Source: CAWBJP01 sp963789165 (lineage in GTDB: Bacteria; Actinomycetota; Acidimicrobiia; IMCC26256; BP-133). From it: 64,000 bases of DNA. Position 1 is the first letter of the stretch. Every line of letters starts with the position of its first letter. Position numbers and translations under genes: made by a program. Positions 11,984-21,090 of this stretch are shown in pieces. The notes below the pieces were generated by a model that made no database searches, was not told the DNA's origin, and saw only the letters and a list, made by a program, of their open reading frames with translations. The stretch lies in assembly GCA_963789165.1 (NCBI GenBank), contig CAWBJP010000013.1:1-64000 (forward strand), read 5' to 3'.

Positions 11984-12765
11984 CTCTGGTGGGTAGGGCA
12001 GGACCAGGAGGTGCGCCCCCCGATGGTGCGGCGTATGAGGGGGGTCCCGTCCTTCGGGCAGACGCCGCCCGGCTGGCGGGAGGGGCCCAGCTCGCCGGCA
12101 TGCGAGCCGAGGCCGCCGAGGCGCTCGAGGGTGCGGCGGATCCAACCGGCGAGACGGCGGACCTCGGCCGGGTCGAGAGAACCGGCCGGGCGGGCGGGGT
12201 CGAGCCCGGCCCGGTAGAGGATCTCGTCCACCAGCAGGTTGCCGAGCCCCGAGACTTTGGCCTGGTCCATGAGCCTCGTCTTGAGCGGTGCCCGGCTCGT
12301 GCCGAGCACCCGGGCCAGGGCGGCAGGCGTAAGCAGGGCGGCGTCAGGGCCGAGGAGAGCTTCGTCGGGTTCGAGCTCGGCGCCGCCCAGGCGCCGGGCG
12401 TCCCGCACCCTCAGATCGCCACCGTTGTCGAAGACCACGACAAGGCGGTCCCAGGCGGCGACGTCCCGGTTGCTCGAGTAGATGAGCTCGTCGACGCCTG
12501 CCGTGCCGTCGACCAGGAGCTTCCCGGTCATGCCGAACCGCAGCCCGAGGACGGGCCCGTCGCCGCTGGTCTCCAGCAGGAGGCGCTTGCCCGTCCGCCG
12601 GGCCAAGGTGAAGGACCGTCCGACCAGGGTGTCGGACAGGGCGCCGGCGGTCAGGCCGCCCTTCAGCCACCAGGCATCCGGCGCCACCACCTCGCTGATC
12701 ACCCGGTCGAGGGCCTTCGCCTCCGCCAGCCGGCGGTAGGCCTCGATCTCGATCAGCTCGGGCAT
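11980..12765 (-). CDS. Fpg/Nei-family DNA glycosylase with a variant zinc finger
   Basis: A 261-residue base-excision repair protein. The N-terminus MPELIEIE supplies the catalytic Pro2 and Glu3 of the Fpg/Nei family. The helix-two-turn-helix region (DQAKVSGLGNLLVDEILYRA) is present. The C-terminal finger, canonically C-x2-C-x16-C-x2-C, here reads CPKD...CPTH, so the second and fourth ligand positions are Asp and His. Zinc could still be bound, but this departs from the textbook pattern. A -10-like CAAACT lies 6 bases before ATG 12765, suggesting a leaderless start. It overlaps the next gene by 4 bases. Confidence 0.85.
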   Translation of the reverse strand: MPELIEIEAYRRLAEAKALDRVISEVVAPDAWWLKGGLTAGALSDTLVGRSFTLARRTGKRLLLETSGDGPVLGLRFGMTGKLLVDGTAGVDELIYSSNRDVAAWDRLVVVFDNGGDLRVRDARRLGGAELEPDEALLGPDAALLTPAALARVLGTSRAPLKTRLMDQAKVSGLGNLLVDEILYRAGLDPARPAGSLDPAEVRRLAGWIRRTLERLGGLGSHAGELGPSRQPGGVCPKDGTPLIRRTIGGRTSWSCPTHQR

Positions 12766-12791
12766 GGCGTCAGTTTGCCCAGCTCAGGCTT

Positions 12792-14477
12792 TCAGCCCTC
12801 GAGGTTGGTGATGGCTCCACGTGATGCCGACTGCACCTGTCGGGCGTACTTGCCCAGGAAGCCGCTGGTGTAGCGGGGCTCGTTCGGCTTCCAGCCGTCC
12901 CGCCGGCGGGCCATCTCGGCCTCGTCGACGAGGACGTCGAGCCGGCGGTTGGGCACGTCGATCACGATCGTGTCCCCGTCCTGGACGAAGGCGATGGGAC
13001 CGCCGAGGGGGGCTTCGGGGGTGACGTGGGCCACGGAGAAACCGTGGGTGGCGCCCGAGAAGCGGCCGTCGGTGACCAGGGCCACGTCGGCCGAGTGGCC
13101 CGTCCCCTTCACCGCCGCGGTGACGGAGAGCATCTCCCGCATGCCCGGCCCGCCGACCGGGCCCTCGTAGCGGATGATGAGCACGTCGCCGGGCTGGAGG
13201 TGGTTGCCGGTGACGTAGGCCATGCAGTCGGACTCGTCGTCGAAGACCCGGGCCGGACCCTCGAAACGCAGGCCCGTCATGCCGGCGATCTTCACCACGG
13301 CGCCCTCGGGGGCGAGGCTGCCGTAGATGATGCCGGTGCCGCCCTCGGCGTGGATCGGGTTGGACAGCGGGCGGATCACCTCGCCGTCGGGAGCGGGTGG
13401 GTTGAGGGCGTCAAGGTTCTCGGCCACCGTCCGGCCTGACACCGTGAGGGCGTCGCCGTGCAGCAGCCCGCCTTCGAGCAGCTCCCGCATCACCACCGGG
13501 ATGCCGCCGATCCGGTCGATGTCCACCATCTGGAACCGGCCGCCGGGCTTGGTGTCACCGATGTGGGGGACCCGGCGGCTGACCCGGTCGAAGTCGTCGA
13601 GGGTCAGCTCCACCCGGGCCTCGTGGGCGATGGCCAGGAGGTGGAGGACGGCGTTGGTCGAGCCGCCGACGGCCATGGAGACGGCGATGGCGTTCTCGAA
13701 CGCCTCCTTGGTCATGATCTGCCGGGGCCGGATCCCGAGCTTGAGCAGGTTGATGACGGCCTCGCCCGAGGCGTGGGCGAAGCCGTCGCGGCGGGCGTCG
13801 GGGGCGGGGGCGGTCGAGCTCCCGGGCAGCGACATGCCGATGGCCTCGGCGATGGAGGCCATGGTGTTGGCCGTGAACATGCCGGCGCAGGAACCCTCGC
13901 CGGGACAGGCGCTGCGCTCGATGTCGCACAACTCGTCGTCGTCGATGATCCCCGCCGCGCAGGCCCCCACCGCCTCGAAGACGTCCTGGATGCTGATGTC
14001 GCGGTCCTGGTGACGGCCGGGCATGATCGTGCCGCCGTAGAGGAACACCGCCGGGAGGTTGAGGCGGGCGGCGGCCATGAGCATGCCGGGCAGGCTCTTG
14101 TCGCACCCGGCCAGGGTGACCATCCCGTCGAGGCGCTCGCCGTGCATGACGCACTCGACCGAGTCGGCGATGATCTCCCGCGACGGCAGCGAGGCCCGCA
14201 TGCCTTCGGTGCCCATGGAGATCCCGTCGGACACGGCGATGGTGGTGAACTCGAGCGGGAACCCGCCCGCCGCCCGGACCCCTTCCTTGGCCGCCTTGGC
14301 CAGCCGGTCGAGGGGCAGGTTGCAGGGCGTGACCTCATTCCAGGACGAGGCGATGCCGACCTGGGAGCGGGCCCAGTCCCCCTCCCCCATCCCCACCGCC
14401 CGGAGCATGGCCCGCGACGGCGCCCGCTCCATCCCCTCGGTGACCTCGTGGCTGCGCGGCTTGTGTGTGTCAGGCAT
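12792..14477 (-). CDS. ilvD: Dihydroxy-acid dehydratase
   Basis: Dehydrates 2,3-dihydroxy-isovalerate and -methylvalerate, the third step of Val/Ile synthesis, and needs an Fe-S cluster. ATG 14477 gives 561 residues, the family norm; the open frame extends further upstream but overlaps the divergent gene. Cluster-ligand motifs are AGCDKSLPGM and CPGEGSCAGMFTANTM, and the C-terminal half has TDGRFSGATHG. There is no SD; -10 TAGCCT (14490-14485) is 7 bases before ATG, so the mRNA is probably leaderless. It is divergent from the molybdenum hydroxylase operon with only 18 bases between starts. Confidence 0.95.
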   Translation of the reverse strand: MPDTHKPRSHEVTEGMERAPSRAMLRAVGMGEGDWARSQVGIASSWNEVTPCNLPLDRLAKAAKEGVRAAGGFPLEFTTIAVSDGISMGTEGMRASLPSREIIADSVECVMHGERLDGMVTLAGCDKSLPGMLMAAARLNLPAVFLYGGTIMPGRHQDRDISIQDVFEAVGACAAGIIDDDELCDIERSACPGEGSCAGMFTANTMASIAEAIGMSLPGSSTAPAPDARRDGFAHASGEAVINLLKLGIRPRQIMTKEAFENAIAVSMAVGGSTNAVLHLLAIAHEARVELTLDDFDRVSRRVPHIGDTKPGGRFQMVDIDRIGGIPVVMRELLEGGLLHGDALTVSGRTVAENLDALNPPAPDGEVIRPLSNPIHAEGGTGIIYGSLAPEGAVVKIAGMTGLRFEGPARVFDDESDCMAYVTGNHLQPGDVLIIRYEGPVGGPGMREMLSVTAAVKGTGHSADVALVTDGRFSGATHGFSVAHVTPEAPLGGPIAFVQDGDTIVIDVPNRRLDVLVDEAEMARRRDGWKPNEPRYTSGFLGKYARQVQSASRGAITNLEG

Positions 14478-14484
14478 GGACGAA

Positions 14485-14490
14485 AGGCTA
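14485..14490 (-). promoter_or_regulatory. -10 element of ilvD (leaderless)
   Basis: TAGCCT on the minus strand lies 7 bases before the ilvD ATG, with no Shine-Dalgarno sequence between. The -35 is not convincing. The divergent start GTG 14496 lies immediately beyond, so the two promoters must overlap the other gene's 5' end. Confidence 0.45.
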
Positions 14491-14495
14491 GCGAC

Positions 14496-16909
14496 GTGAA
14501 CCCCCGAGCGACGATGGGTGAGCGCACGACCTGGGTCGGCCTGCCCGTGGAGCGGGTGGAGGACGAGGCCCTGCTGCGGGGCGAGGGCTGGTTCATGGAC
14601 GACATCGATCCGCTCCCGGGGACGGCGGAGGCGGCGGTGGTGCGTTCGACGGCGGCCCATGCCCGCATCCTGTCCGTCGACTGCTCCGCCGCTCTGGCGG
14701 TGGACGGGGTGATCGGCGTGCTCACCGGGACGCAGGTGGGCGAGCTGACCCGTCCCTTCCCCTCGGCGCTTCGGGCCGGGATCGACTACCGGGCCGCTGC
14801 CGTCGAGGTGGCCCGTTACGTGGGCGAGCCGGTGGCCGTGGTGGTGGCCCGCGACCGGTACGTGGCCGAGGACGCCGCCGAACTCGTCGAGGTCGACTAC
14901 GAGCCCCTGCCGGTGGCCGCCAGCCTGGAGGCCGCCCTGGCTCCGGGGGGGCCGGTCCTCCATGAGGCGGTGGGATCCAACGTCGTGTCCGACCGGCAGT
15001 TCGCCTACGGCGACTGCGCCGCCGCCCTCGACCGGGCCGACCTGGTGGTCCGCAAGACGTTCCGGCATCCCCGCTCGTCCTGCACGCCGGTGGAGGGTTA
15101 CGGGGTCATCTGCCACTGGGAGGGGGACTCGGTCACCGCCTGGTCGAACTTCCAGGGCCCCTTCACCCTGCACGGGGTGACCGCCGCCGCCCTGGGGATC
15201 CCGCCGTCCCGCCTGCGCCTCATCTCACCGTCGGACTCGGGCGGGTCCTTCGGGGTGAAGGCCTCGATCTACCCGTACATCGTGCTCATGGCCCTCGCCT
15301 CCCGGGTCTGCGGTGTCCCCGTGCGCTGGACCGAGGACCGGGCGGAGCACCTCCTGGCCTCGTCCATGGCCACGGAGCGCCTGACTGAGGTCGAGGCCGG
15401 CTTCAGCGCCGGAGGGTGACCTGGTGGCGCTGAGGCTCGGCCTCACCGACGACGTGGGCGCCTACGTCCGGGCCCCCGAGCCCGCCACCCTCTACCGCAT
15501 GCACGGCGGGATCACCGGCCCGTACCGCGTCCGGGACGTCGAGGTGCGCAGCCGGGTGGTGGTCACCAACCGCTGCCCCACCGGGCTCAACCGGGGCTTC
15601 GGCGGACCCCAGCTCACCTTCGCCCTGGAGCGGACCATGGCCATCGCCGCCACCCGCCTCGGCCTCGACCCGGCCGAGATCGTGGCCCGCAACCTGGTGC
15701 CCACCGAGGCGATGCCCTACCCGGCTCCGGCCGGAGCCGTCTACGACTCCGGGGACTATCAGGCCTGCTTCCAGGAAGCGCTGCGCCTCGCCCACTACCA
15801 CGAGGTGCGAGCCGAGCAGGCCGCAACCAGAAGCACGGCCGGGCGGGTGATCGGCATCGGCGTCGCCTGTGTGGTCGAGCCGTCAGCCTCGAACATGGGC
15901 TACATCACCCTGGCCCGGCCGGCGGAGGAGCGGGCCTCGGGCGCGGCCATGGACGGCAACGCCGAGACGGTGACCATCGCCATGGCCGCCGACGCCGGCG
16001 TCTCCGTCGGCTTCACCTCCACCCCCCAGGGCCAGGGCCACCGGACGGTCGCCGCCCAGATCGTGGCCGACGCCCTGGGCGTGGCCCCGGACACCGTGAC
16101 CGTCCATCCCGGCGCCGATACCCGGGCCCAGCCGTTCACGGTTTCGGCCGGCAACTACTCCAGCCGCTTCGCGGTGACGGTGGCGGGCGCCGTCCACACC
16201 GCCGCCTCCCGCCTGGCCGACCGGCTGCGGGCCATCGCCGCTCCGCAGCTGGGATGCACCCCGGCCGACGTGGAACTCATCGACGGGACGGCCCGGTTCG
16301 CCGGCGCCGAGGTTTCATTGCGGCGCCTGGCCGGCGCCGCCCACTGGGACCCCGCCGGGCTACCCGACGGCGTCGACGGGCTCGCCATCACCATCACCTA
16401 TGCGGTGCCCGGCCTGGCTCCGCCCGACGCCGCCGACCGGGTGAACTCTTCGGCCGCCTACGGGTTCCTGGCCGACGTGGCCGTGGTCGAGGTCGACACC
16501 TCTACCGGCGAGGTGATGGTGCGGGACTACGTGACGGTCCACGACGCCGGACGGGTGCTGCATCCGGCCCTGGCCGAAGGCCAGGTGCTGGGCGGGCTGG
16601 CCCACGGCCTCGGCGCCGCGCTCATGGAGCGCCACGTCTACGACGGCGACGGCAACCTGCTCACCACCACGTTTCTGGACTACCCCTGTCCGACCGCCAC
16701 CGAGCTGCCGACCCCGGTGACGGCCATGGTCGAGTCCCCCTCCCCCGTCACCCCCACCGGCGCCAAGGGCCTGGGCGAGGGGACCACCATGAGCGCGCCG
16801 GCGGCGGTGGCCAACGCGGTGGCCGACGCGCTCGGCGTGGAGGACGTCGAGCTGCCCCTCACCCCAGCCCGGGTCTGGGCCCTTCTCCAGCCTCCCGGGG
16901 ACAGGATGA
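14496..16909 (+). CDS. Molybdenum hydroxylase large subunit (xanthine/aldehyde/CO dehydrogenase superfamily), frameshifted
   Basis: Binds molybdopterin-cytosine dinucleotide and carries the substrate site. GTG 14496 follows AAAGG at good spacing (ATG 14514 is the alternative). The N-terminal domain (EDEALLRGEGWFMDDI) leads to the Mo domains; the loop reads NRCPTGLNRGFGGPQ, not the AYRCSFR of true form I CO dehydrogenase, so CO is an unlikely substrate. The catalytic Glu is in GAKGLGEGT near the C-terminus. A TGA at 15417 is removed by deleting one G from GGAGGGTGAC (giving GDLVALRL). At about 16897 a GGGG run reads through into the next subunit; with GGG the gene ends at TGA 16909, overlapping the next ATG. 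Confidence 0.85.
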
Positions 16910-17778
16910 AGCCGCCGCCCTTCCGCTACGAGCGCCCCGCGTCCCTGGAGGAAGCCCTGGCGTTGCGCCGGGAGCACGGTGACGAGGCCCGGCCTCTGGC
17001 TGGCGGGCAGAGCCTGGTGCCCATGCTGAACCTGCGCCTGGCCCGTCCGACCGTTCTCGTGGATCTGAACCGGTTGCCCGCCCTCGACGGCATCTCCACG
17101 GTGAACGGCCATCTCGAAGTGGGGGCCCTGGCCCGGCAGCGGCGGCTCGAACGCAGCGGCGCCGCTACGCCGATCGGCGCCCTGTGCGACGCGCTCCCCC
17201 TGGTCGGGCATGTGGCCACCCGCAACCGGGGGACGGTGGGGGGCTCCGTGGCGCACGCCGACCCCGCCGCCGAACTGCCCCTGGCCCTGGTGACCCTCGG
17301 CGGCTCGGTGGTGGTCGAATCGGCGGTCCGGGGCCGAAGGGAGATCCCGGCCAGATCGCTCTTCAGCGGCTTCCTCACCACCGCGCTGGAACCCGACGAG
17401 CTGGTGGTGGCCGTGCTCTTCCCCTCACCGGGCTCGGGCGAGGCGAGCGCCCTGGCCGAGCTGGCGCCCCGCCACGGCGACTTCGCCCTCGGCCTGGCGG
17501 CCGCATGGGTCCGGCTGGCCGACGGGCGGATCACCGCCGCCCGGGTCGCGGTGGGAGCCGTTGCCGACCGGCCGCTGGTCGTCTCCGTCGCCGCCGACGC
17601 CCTGGTCGGGCGCGAGCCGTCACCGGAAGCCGCCCGGGACGCCGGCGTCGCCGCCGCCGGCTCCGTGGAACCGACCGGCTCGCTTCATGCCCCGTCCGCC
17701 TACCAGCGCCATTTGGTCGGGGTCCTCGTCACTCGGGCCGTCGATCGGGCCGCGACCCGGGCCGGAATCGTCCCATGA
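16906..17778 (+). CDS. Molybdenum hydroxylase FAD subunit (CoxM-like)
   Basis: A 290-residue medium subunit that passes electrons from the Fe-S clusters to FAD. The start MKPPPFRYERPASLEEAL and the FAD motif ARPLAGGQSLVPMLNLRLARP are typical, as is RNRGTVGGSVAHADPAAELP. In the given sequence it is continuous with the large subunit, but the last large-subunit residues (ARVWALLQPPG) are a natural end and a one-base correction creates an ATGA overlap. I therefore treat the fusion as an artefact. It overlaps the small-subunit ATG by 4 bases. Confidence 0.88.
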   Translation: MKPPPFRYERPASLEEALALRREHGDEARPLAGGQSLVPMLNLRLARPTVLVDLNRLPALDGISTVNGHLEVGALARQRRLERSGAATPIGALCDALPLVGHVATRNRGTVGGSVAHADPAAELPLALVTLGGSVVVESAVRGRREIPARSLFSGFLTTALEPDELVVAVLFPSPGSGEASALAELAPRHGDFALGLAAAWVRLADGRITAARVAVGAVADRPLVVSVAADALVGREPSPEAARDAGVAAAGSVEPTGSLHAPSAYQRHLVGVLVTRAVDRAATRAGIVP

Positions 17779-18268
17779 CGCGGCCCTTGCAGTGCACCGT
17801 CAACGGACGGCCGATGACCGCTGAGGTCGACGAGCGCCGGCTGCTGAGCGACTTCCTCCGCCACGACGTCGGGCTGCGGGGCACCCACGTCGGTTGCGAG
17901 CACGGGGTATGCGGGGCGTGCACCATCCGCCTGGACGGCGCGGCAGTGCGCTCCTGCCTGCTGCTCGCCGTCCAGGCCGACGGAGCCGACATCGCCACGG
18001 TGGAGGGGCTGGACTGACGAACCGGCGACTCCATCCGCTGCAGGAGGCGTTCCGGCGTCACTTCGCCCTCCAGTGCGGGTTCTGCACTGCCGGCATCCTC
18101 ATGGCCGCGGCCGAACTGTGGGACGAGGTGGCGGCCGGAGCACCCGCCCCGGACGAGACCGGCATCCGGGAGCTGCTGTCCGGGCACCTGTGCCGGTGCA
18201 CCGGCTACGAACCCATCGTGACCGCCATCGCTGAGGTGGTGGGGGGACAGGAAGGATCGTCCGCATGA
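17775..18268 (+). CDS. Molybdenum hydroxylase 2x[2Fe-2S] subunit (CoxS-like), one frameshift
   Basis: The small electron-transfer subunit. The plant-type [2Fe-2S] site is GCEHGVCGACTI...SCL; the second cluster domain has CGFCTAGILMAAAEL and HLCRCTGYEPIV. The first frame stops at 18017; restoring one C in GGACTGACG continues into LTNRRLHPLQEAFRRHFALQ. Corrected length is about 165 residues, normal for the family. Starts and stops overlap on both sides (ATGA), so all three subunits and the downstream hydratase are translationally coupled. Confidence 0.88.
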
Positions 18269-19044
18269 CCAACTATGACGGGTTCCGGGTCGAGCACGAC
18301 GAGAGCGCGGGCATCGCCACCGTCACCCTGGACGTGCCCGAGAAGCTCAACCGGGTGAGCATGCCGGCCCGGGACCAGCTGGCCGCCGTCTTCGACGAGC
18401 TCGGTGCCGACGAGCGCGTGCGGGTCGTCATCCTGGCCGGGGCGGGCGAGAAGGCCTTCACCGCCGGCGGCGACGTGGCCGGATTTCTGGAGCGCTCCCC
18501 CGAGGTCCTCTCCCGCCTGGCCCACAACGTCGGGGCGCCGGAGCGCTGCCCCAAGCCGGTGGTGGCCGCCCTCCATGGGTTTACCTTCGGGGTCGGCATG
18601 GAGCTGGCCCTGGCCTGCGATCTGCGCCTGGCCGCCTCCGACACCGTGCTCGGCCTGCCCGAGATCACCCTGGGCATGATCCCGGGCAGCGGCGGCACCC
18701 AGCGTCTGGCCCACCTGATCGGCCTGTCCCGGGCCAAGGACGTCATCCTGCGGGGCCGGCGCATCGAGGCGGGCGACGCCCTGGCCTGGGGGCTGGTGTC
18801 CGAGGTGGTGCCTCTCGCCGACCTGGAGACCAGGGCCCGGGAGGTGGCGGGGGAACTGGCGGCCAAGGCGCCCCTCGCCCTGCGTTTGGCGAAACGGGTG
18901 CTCAACCACGCCTACGACGCGCCCCTCCACGTGGGCATGGAGCTGGAGGGACTGGCCTACGGCCTCCTGCGCGGCACCGAGGACTTCGCCGAGGGCGTGG
19001 CCGCCTTCGTCGACAAGCGCCCGCCCCAATTCAGCGGGAGCTGA
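18265..19044 (+). CDS. Enoyl-CoA hydratase/isomerase (crotonase family)
   Basis: A 259-residue crotonase-fold enzyme. Both catalytic glutamates of true hydratases are in place: GVGMELALACDLRLA and LPEITLGMIPGSGGTQRL. The oxyanion loop is AFTAGGDVAGF. It overlaps the Fe-S subunit stop by 4 bases, so it belongs to the molybdenum hydroxylase operon. That pairing suggests hydroxylation then CoA-linked degradation of an aromatic or heterocyclic acid; this is inference from context only. Confidence 0.88.
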   Translation: MTNYDGFRVEHDESAGIATVTLDVPEKLNRVSMPARDQLAAVFDELGADERVRVVILAGAGEKAFTAGGDVAGFLERSPEVLSRLAHNVGAPERCPKPVVAALHGFTFGVGMELALACDLRLAASDTVLGLPEITLGMIPGSGGTQRLAHLIGLSRAKDVILRGRRIEAGDALAWGLVSEVVPLADLETRAREVAGELAAKAPLALRLAKRVLNHAYDAPLHVGMELEGLAYGLLRGTEDFAEGVAAFVDKRPPQFSGS

Positions 19045-19073
19045 ACTTCGCCCGCAGGTGAGCCGGCTGGCGC

Positions 19074-19295
19074 CTACGCCGTGGCGTTGGTGATGTCGTC
19101 GCAAACCTCGACCGTCAGAGCGGCCGTGATCATTTCAAGGCTCTCGGCGTCGAGGTCAGAGCCGGCCAGGCGGGCTGCGAGGCGCCCGGCACGCGCTGAA
19201 GTCGCCGTCTCATCGAGGATGCCATCGCTCCCGTCGTGGGGGGCAAGGGTGCGGTCCTGGCTGCTGAGGACCGTGGATTCAGTAGCGTCCGTCAT
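19074..19295 (-). CDS. Small acidic protein of unknown function (73 aa)
   Basis: I do not recognise this family. ATG 19295 has a near-perfect SD (AGGAGGT, 7 bases), so it is very probably translated. The protein is acidic with a C-terminal helix (LAARLAGSDLDAESLEMITAAL) and ends VEVCDDITNATA, with a single Cys. It lies 75 bases after the tautomerase on the same strand and may be co-transcribed. Confidence 0.65.
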   Translation of the reverse strand: MTDATESTVLSSQDRTLAPHDGSDGILDETATSARAGRLAARLAGSDLDAESLEMITAALTVEVCDDITNATA

Positions 19296-19370
19296 CGTTG
19301 GACCTCCTGTGGTCTCACAAGAGGGATCGGCAGAACGTCAGGGACAGTTGAGGCGCCGCTGTCCCACCAC

Positions 19371-19802
19371 CTACGGAGCTCGCCGGGCGCTGACCTCGTC
19401 GGCCTGCCCGTGCTCGGCCAGCCACACCTCCTCTTCGCCGGGCTCGGGAAGGAGGGCACCGTCCTCCACGATGTTCTTCGCCGGTACGTCCTGGACAGCG
19501 ACGAAGACATCCTTCTCCGCCTGCCCGGTGATCCTGCTCCAGGCGCCCGAAATGCCGAACAGCAGCTTCGACTTGTCGTCCTGCGAGCGGCCGGCCCGGA
19601 TCAGTCCGGTGATGGTCGCCTGGGTGAATGGCTGACCGCCCACGAAGCCGTCACCGGCGGGGACCTCACGGAAGAAGACCTGCACGAACGCCGTCGGGGC
19701 GCCGGTCACCTCGCAGTGGATGCGGGTGATCTCCCGGGCGATCTCGGCCTTCAGCTCCGAAGTCAGGTCACCGGGCGAAACATTGCAGGTATACAGCGGC
19801 AT
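19371..19802 (-). CDS. Tautomerase-superfamily protein (cis-CaaD-like)
   Basis: A 143-residue tautomerase-fold protein. After Met removal the N-terminal Pro1 (PLYTCNVSPG) is the catalytic base. Counting from Pro1, His28 is present and Arg68/Arg71 fall in the IRAGR motif, matching the His/Arg pattern of cis-3-chloroacrylic acid dehalogenase and its relatives. That family also includes enzymes with other or unknown substrates, so I do not claim dehalogenation. SD GGAAGGGGAG precedes ATG 19802. The last 20 residues (EHGQADEVSARRAP) extend beyond the core. Confidence 0.8.
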   Translation of the reverse strand: MPLYTCNVSPGDLTSELKAEIAREITRIHCEVTGAPTAFVQVFFREVPAGDGFVGGQPFTQATITGLIRAGRSQDDKSKLLFGISGAWSRITGQAEKDVFVAVQDVPAKNIVEDGALLPEPGEEEVWLAEHGQADEVSARRAP

Positions 19803-19841
19803 GGGTCTCCCCTTCCTGGTCAGGTGGCTGGGCCCGGCCCG

Positions 19842-20345
19842 TCAGGCGCGCCAGTTGGTGCGGAGATGGGCCGCGGCCACGGTCCGGAAATTGGCCTCGG
19901 CGTCGGGGGAGACGAACCCCCGCTTGGGGACGAAGTTGCCCTGACGACCGTTGCGCAGCAGGACATAGACGTTCGGTGTCTCCGCCGCCCGGGCGTAGAA
20001 GCTCCACGGCAACCGCCCCTTGTCCTTGCCCGCCCGCACGAGGATGCCGTCCTCGGAGAAAGTGTGTTCCTGTTCCTCCTTGAGGCGGGGACTCTGCTTC
20101 CAGCGCAGCGCGGGCACGAACCAGAACGATCCGCCGGCCAGGGCGAGCACGATGCAACCCCACACCCGGGCGATGGTGTCACCCACCGAGACGCCCACGA
20201 CGAGGACCACGACACCCAGGACCGGCCCGACCCAGAAGGTCGGCTGCCGGCGCATGATGGCCCGCAGGCCCTCGGCGTACTCCTCGGCCGTGAGGGCGAA
20301 ACGGGCCACAGCCTTTGGGTTCCTAGGGTCCGACGAGGCGGCCAT
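19842..20345 (-). CDS. YcxB-like membrane protein
   Basis: ATG 20345 gives 167 residues. The N-terminal segment (RFALTAEEYAEGLRAIMRRQP) is followed by two adjacent transmembrane helices (VGPVLGVVVLVVGVSVGD and WGCIVLALAGGSFWFVPAL). A C-terminal soluble domain contains EHTFSEDGILVRAG and LPWSFYARAAETPNVYVLL, the arrangement of YcxB-like proteins. Function unknown. Its start lies inside the 3' end of the preceding gene (23-base overlap), so the two are probably coupled. Confidence 0.65.
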   Translation of the reverse strand: MAASSDPRNPKAVARFALTAEEYAEGLRAIMRRQPTFWVGPVLGVVVLVVGVSVGDTIARVWGCIVLALAGGSFWFVPALRWKQSPRLKEEQEHTFSEDGILVRAGKDKGRLPWSFYARAAETPNVYVLLRNGRQGNFVPKRGFVSPDAEANFRTVAAAHLRTNWRA

Positions 20346-21057
20346 CAGTTCGCTCCTCCCGGTAGACGCGGAAGACGGGGTGGTCATCGAAATAGTCGCG
20401 GAAATGGATGTTGTCGACCCGCAACCAGTGGGAGCCATTGAAGGGACGGGACAGGCCGACGGAGAGGATGACGGGCTCGCCGGCCAACACGCGGCGCCGG
20501 ATCACCTTCCACAGCGCGTCGATGGGGACGCCGTGCTCGTCGCGCAGGCGGAAGTCGAACACGGCCAGGTCGAGAGAGCCGAGCTGGAGATCGTCGATAC
20601 CCATGCGGAGCTGCCCGCCCCGCCGGAACAGCTCGGCCGGCCCCGGGCAGCGCAGCACCCCGAGCGACGCCCGCCCCCGCCCCTCGGGCACACAGGCCGT
20701 GCCTGAGCTCTGCCGGGTCAGGTCGTCGCCGTAGATGGCGGGCAGCGAGTCCTGCCCCAGGGTCTCGAGCATCGACCAGAAGTCCCCGTCGGTGATGCGT
20801 CCCAGAGGACGCAGGCTGGCCTGCTCCACCTCCCGCTCCTCCACCAGGGGGGCCACGCCCACCCGTCGGGAGAACCCTAGGTCCACGAGTTCCCCCACCC
20901 CGAAGGGGCCACCTTGGCGGCTCGTGGCCGAGGTGTCCCAGCCGTTCTCGTGGCGCGGGGCGACGTGGTCGTGCCCGCCGTCGATGCCCGCCACGGCCAC
21001 GGAGCCGTCGTCGAGGCGCGCCAGATGGTCGATGACGATGGTCTGCGCCGACGTCAT
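20323..21057 (-). CDS. Conserved protein of unknown function, possibly dual-OB-domain
   Basis: A 244-residue soluble protein. The segments DFWSMLETLGQDSLPAIYGD, GRASLGVLRC and LDLAVFDFRLRDE, then SVGLSRPFNGSHWLRVDNIHF, resemble what I remember of proteins with a dual OB-containing domain linked to nucleic-acid or defence contexts. I cannot confirm that without a profile search. Its ATG overlaps the stop of an upstream leaderless mini-ORF (ATGA), and its 3' end overlaps the YcxB-like gene. Confidence 0.5.
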   Translation of the reverse strand: MTSAQTIVIDHLARLDDGSVAVAGIDGGHDHVAPRHENGWDTSATSRQGGPFGVGELVDLGFSRRVGVAPLVEEREVEQASLRPLGRITDGDFWSMLETLGQDSLPAIYGDDLTRQSSGTACVPEGRGRASLGVLRCPGPAELFRRGGQLRMGIDDLQLGSLDLAVFDFRLRDEHGVPIDALWKVIRRRVLAGEPVILSVGLSRPFNGSHWLRVDNIHFRDYFDDHPVFRVYREERTDGRLVGP

Positions 21058-21083
21058 CGCGCCAGGCCAAGAGCCACAAACAC
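21054..21083 (-). CDS. Leaderless 9-codon upstream ORF
   Basis: GTG 21083 opens M-F-V-A-L-G-L-A-R and stops at TGA overlapping the ATG of the next gene (ATGA). A -10 hexamer lies 7 bases before the GTG, so transcription should start at it. A ribosome loading at the 5' end would terminate exactly on the downstream start, which has no clear SD. The peptide may matter only as a translation-coupling device. Confidence 0.5.
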   Translation of the reverse strand: MFVALGLAR

Positions 21084-21090
21084 AGCTCGC

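Noticed and set aside
13458..15419. Long plus-strand ORF opposite ilvD (653 codons)
   Set aside because: Only its last third, from 14496, is the molybdenum hydroxylase; the rest is the antisense shadow of ilvD with low-complexity Gly/His/Arg composition.
14496..16909. Aerobic CO dehydrogenase (coxL)
   Set aside because: The form I active-site loop AYRCSFR is not present; only superfamily membership is supported.
15424..17778. Apparent fusion of molybdenum hydroxylase large and FAD subunits
   Set aside because: Removing one G of GGGG at about 16897 ends the large subunit with a TGA overlapping the FAD-subunit ATG, the arrangement seen at the operon's other junctions.
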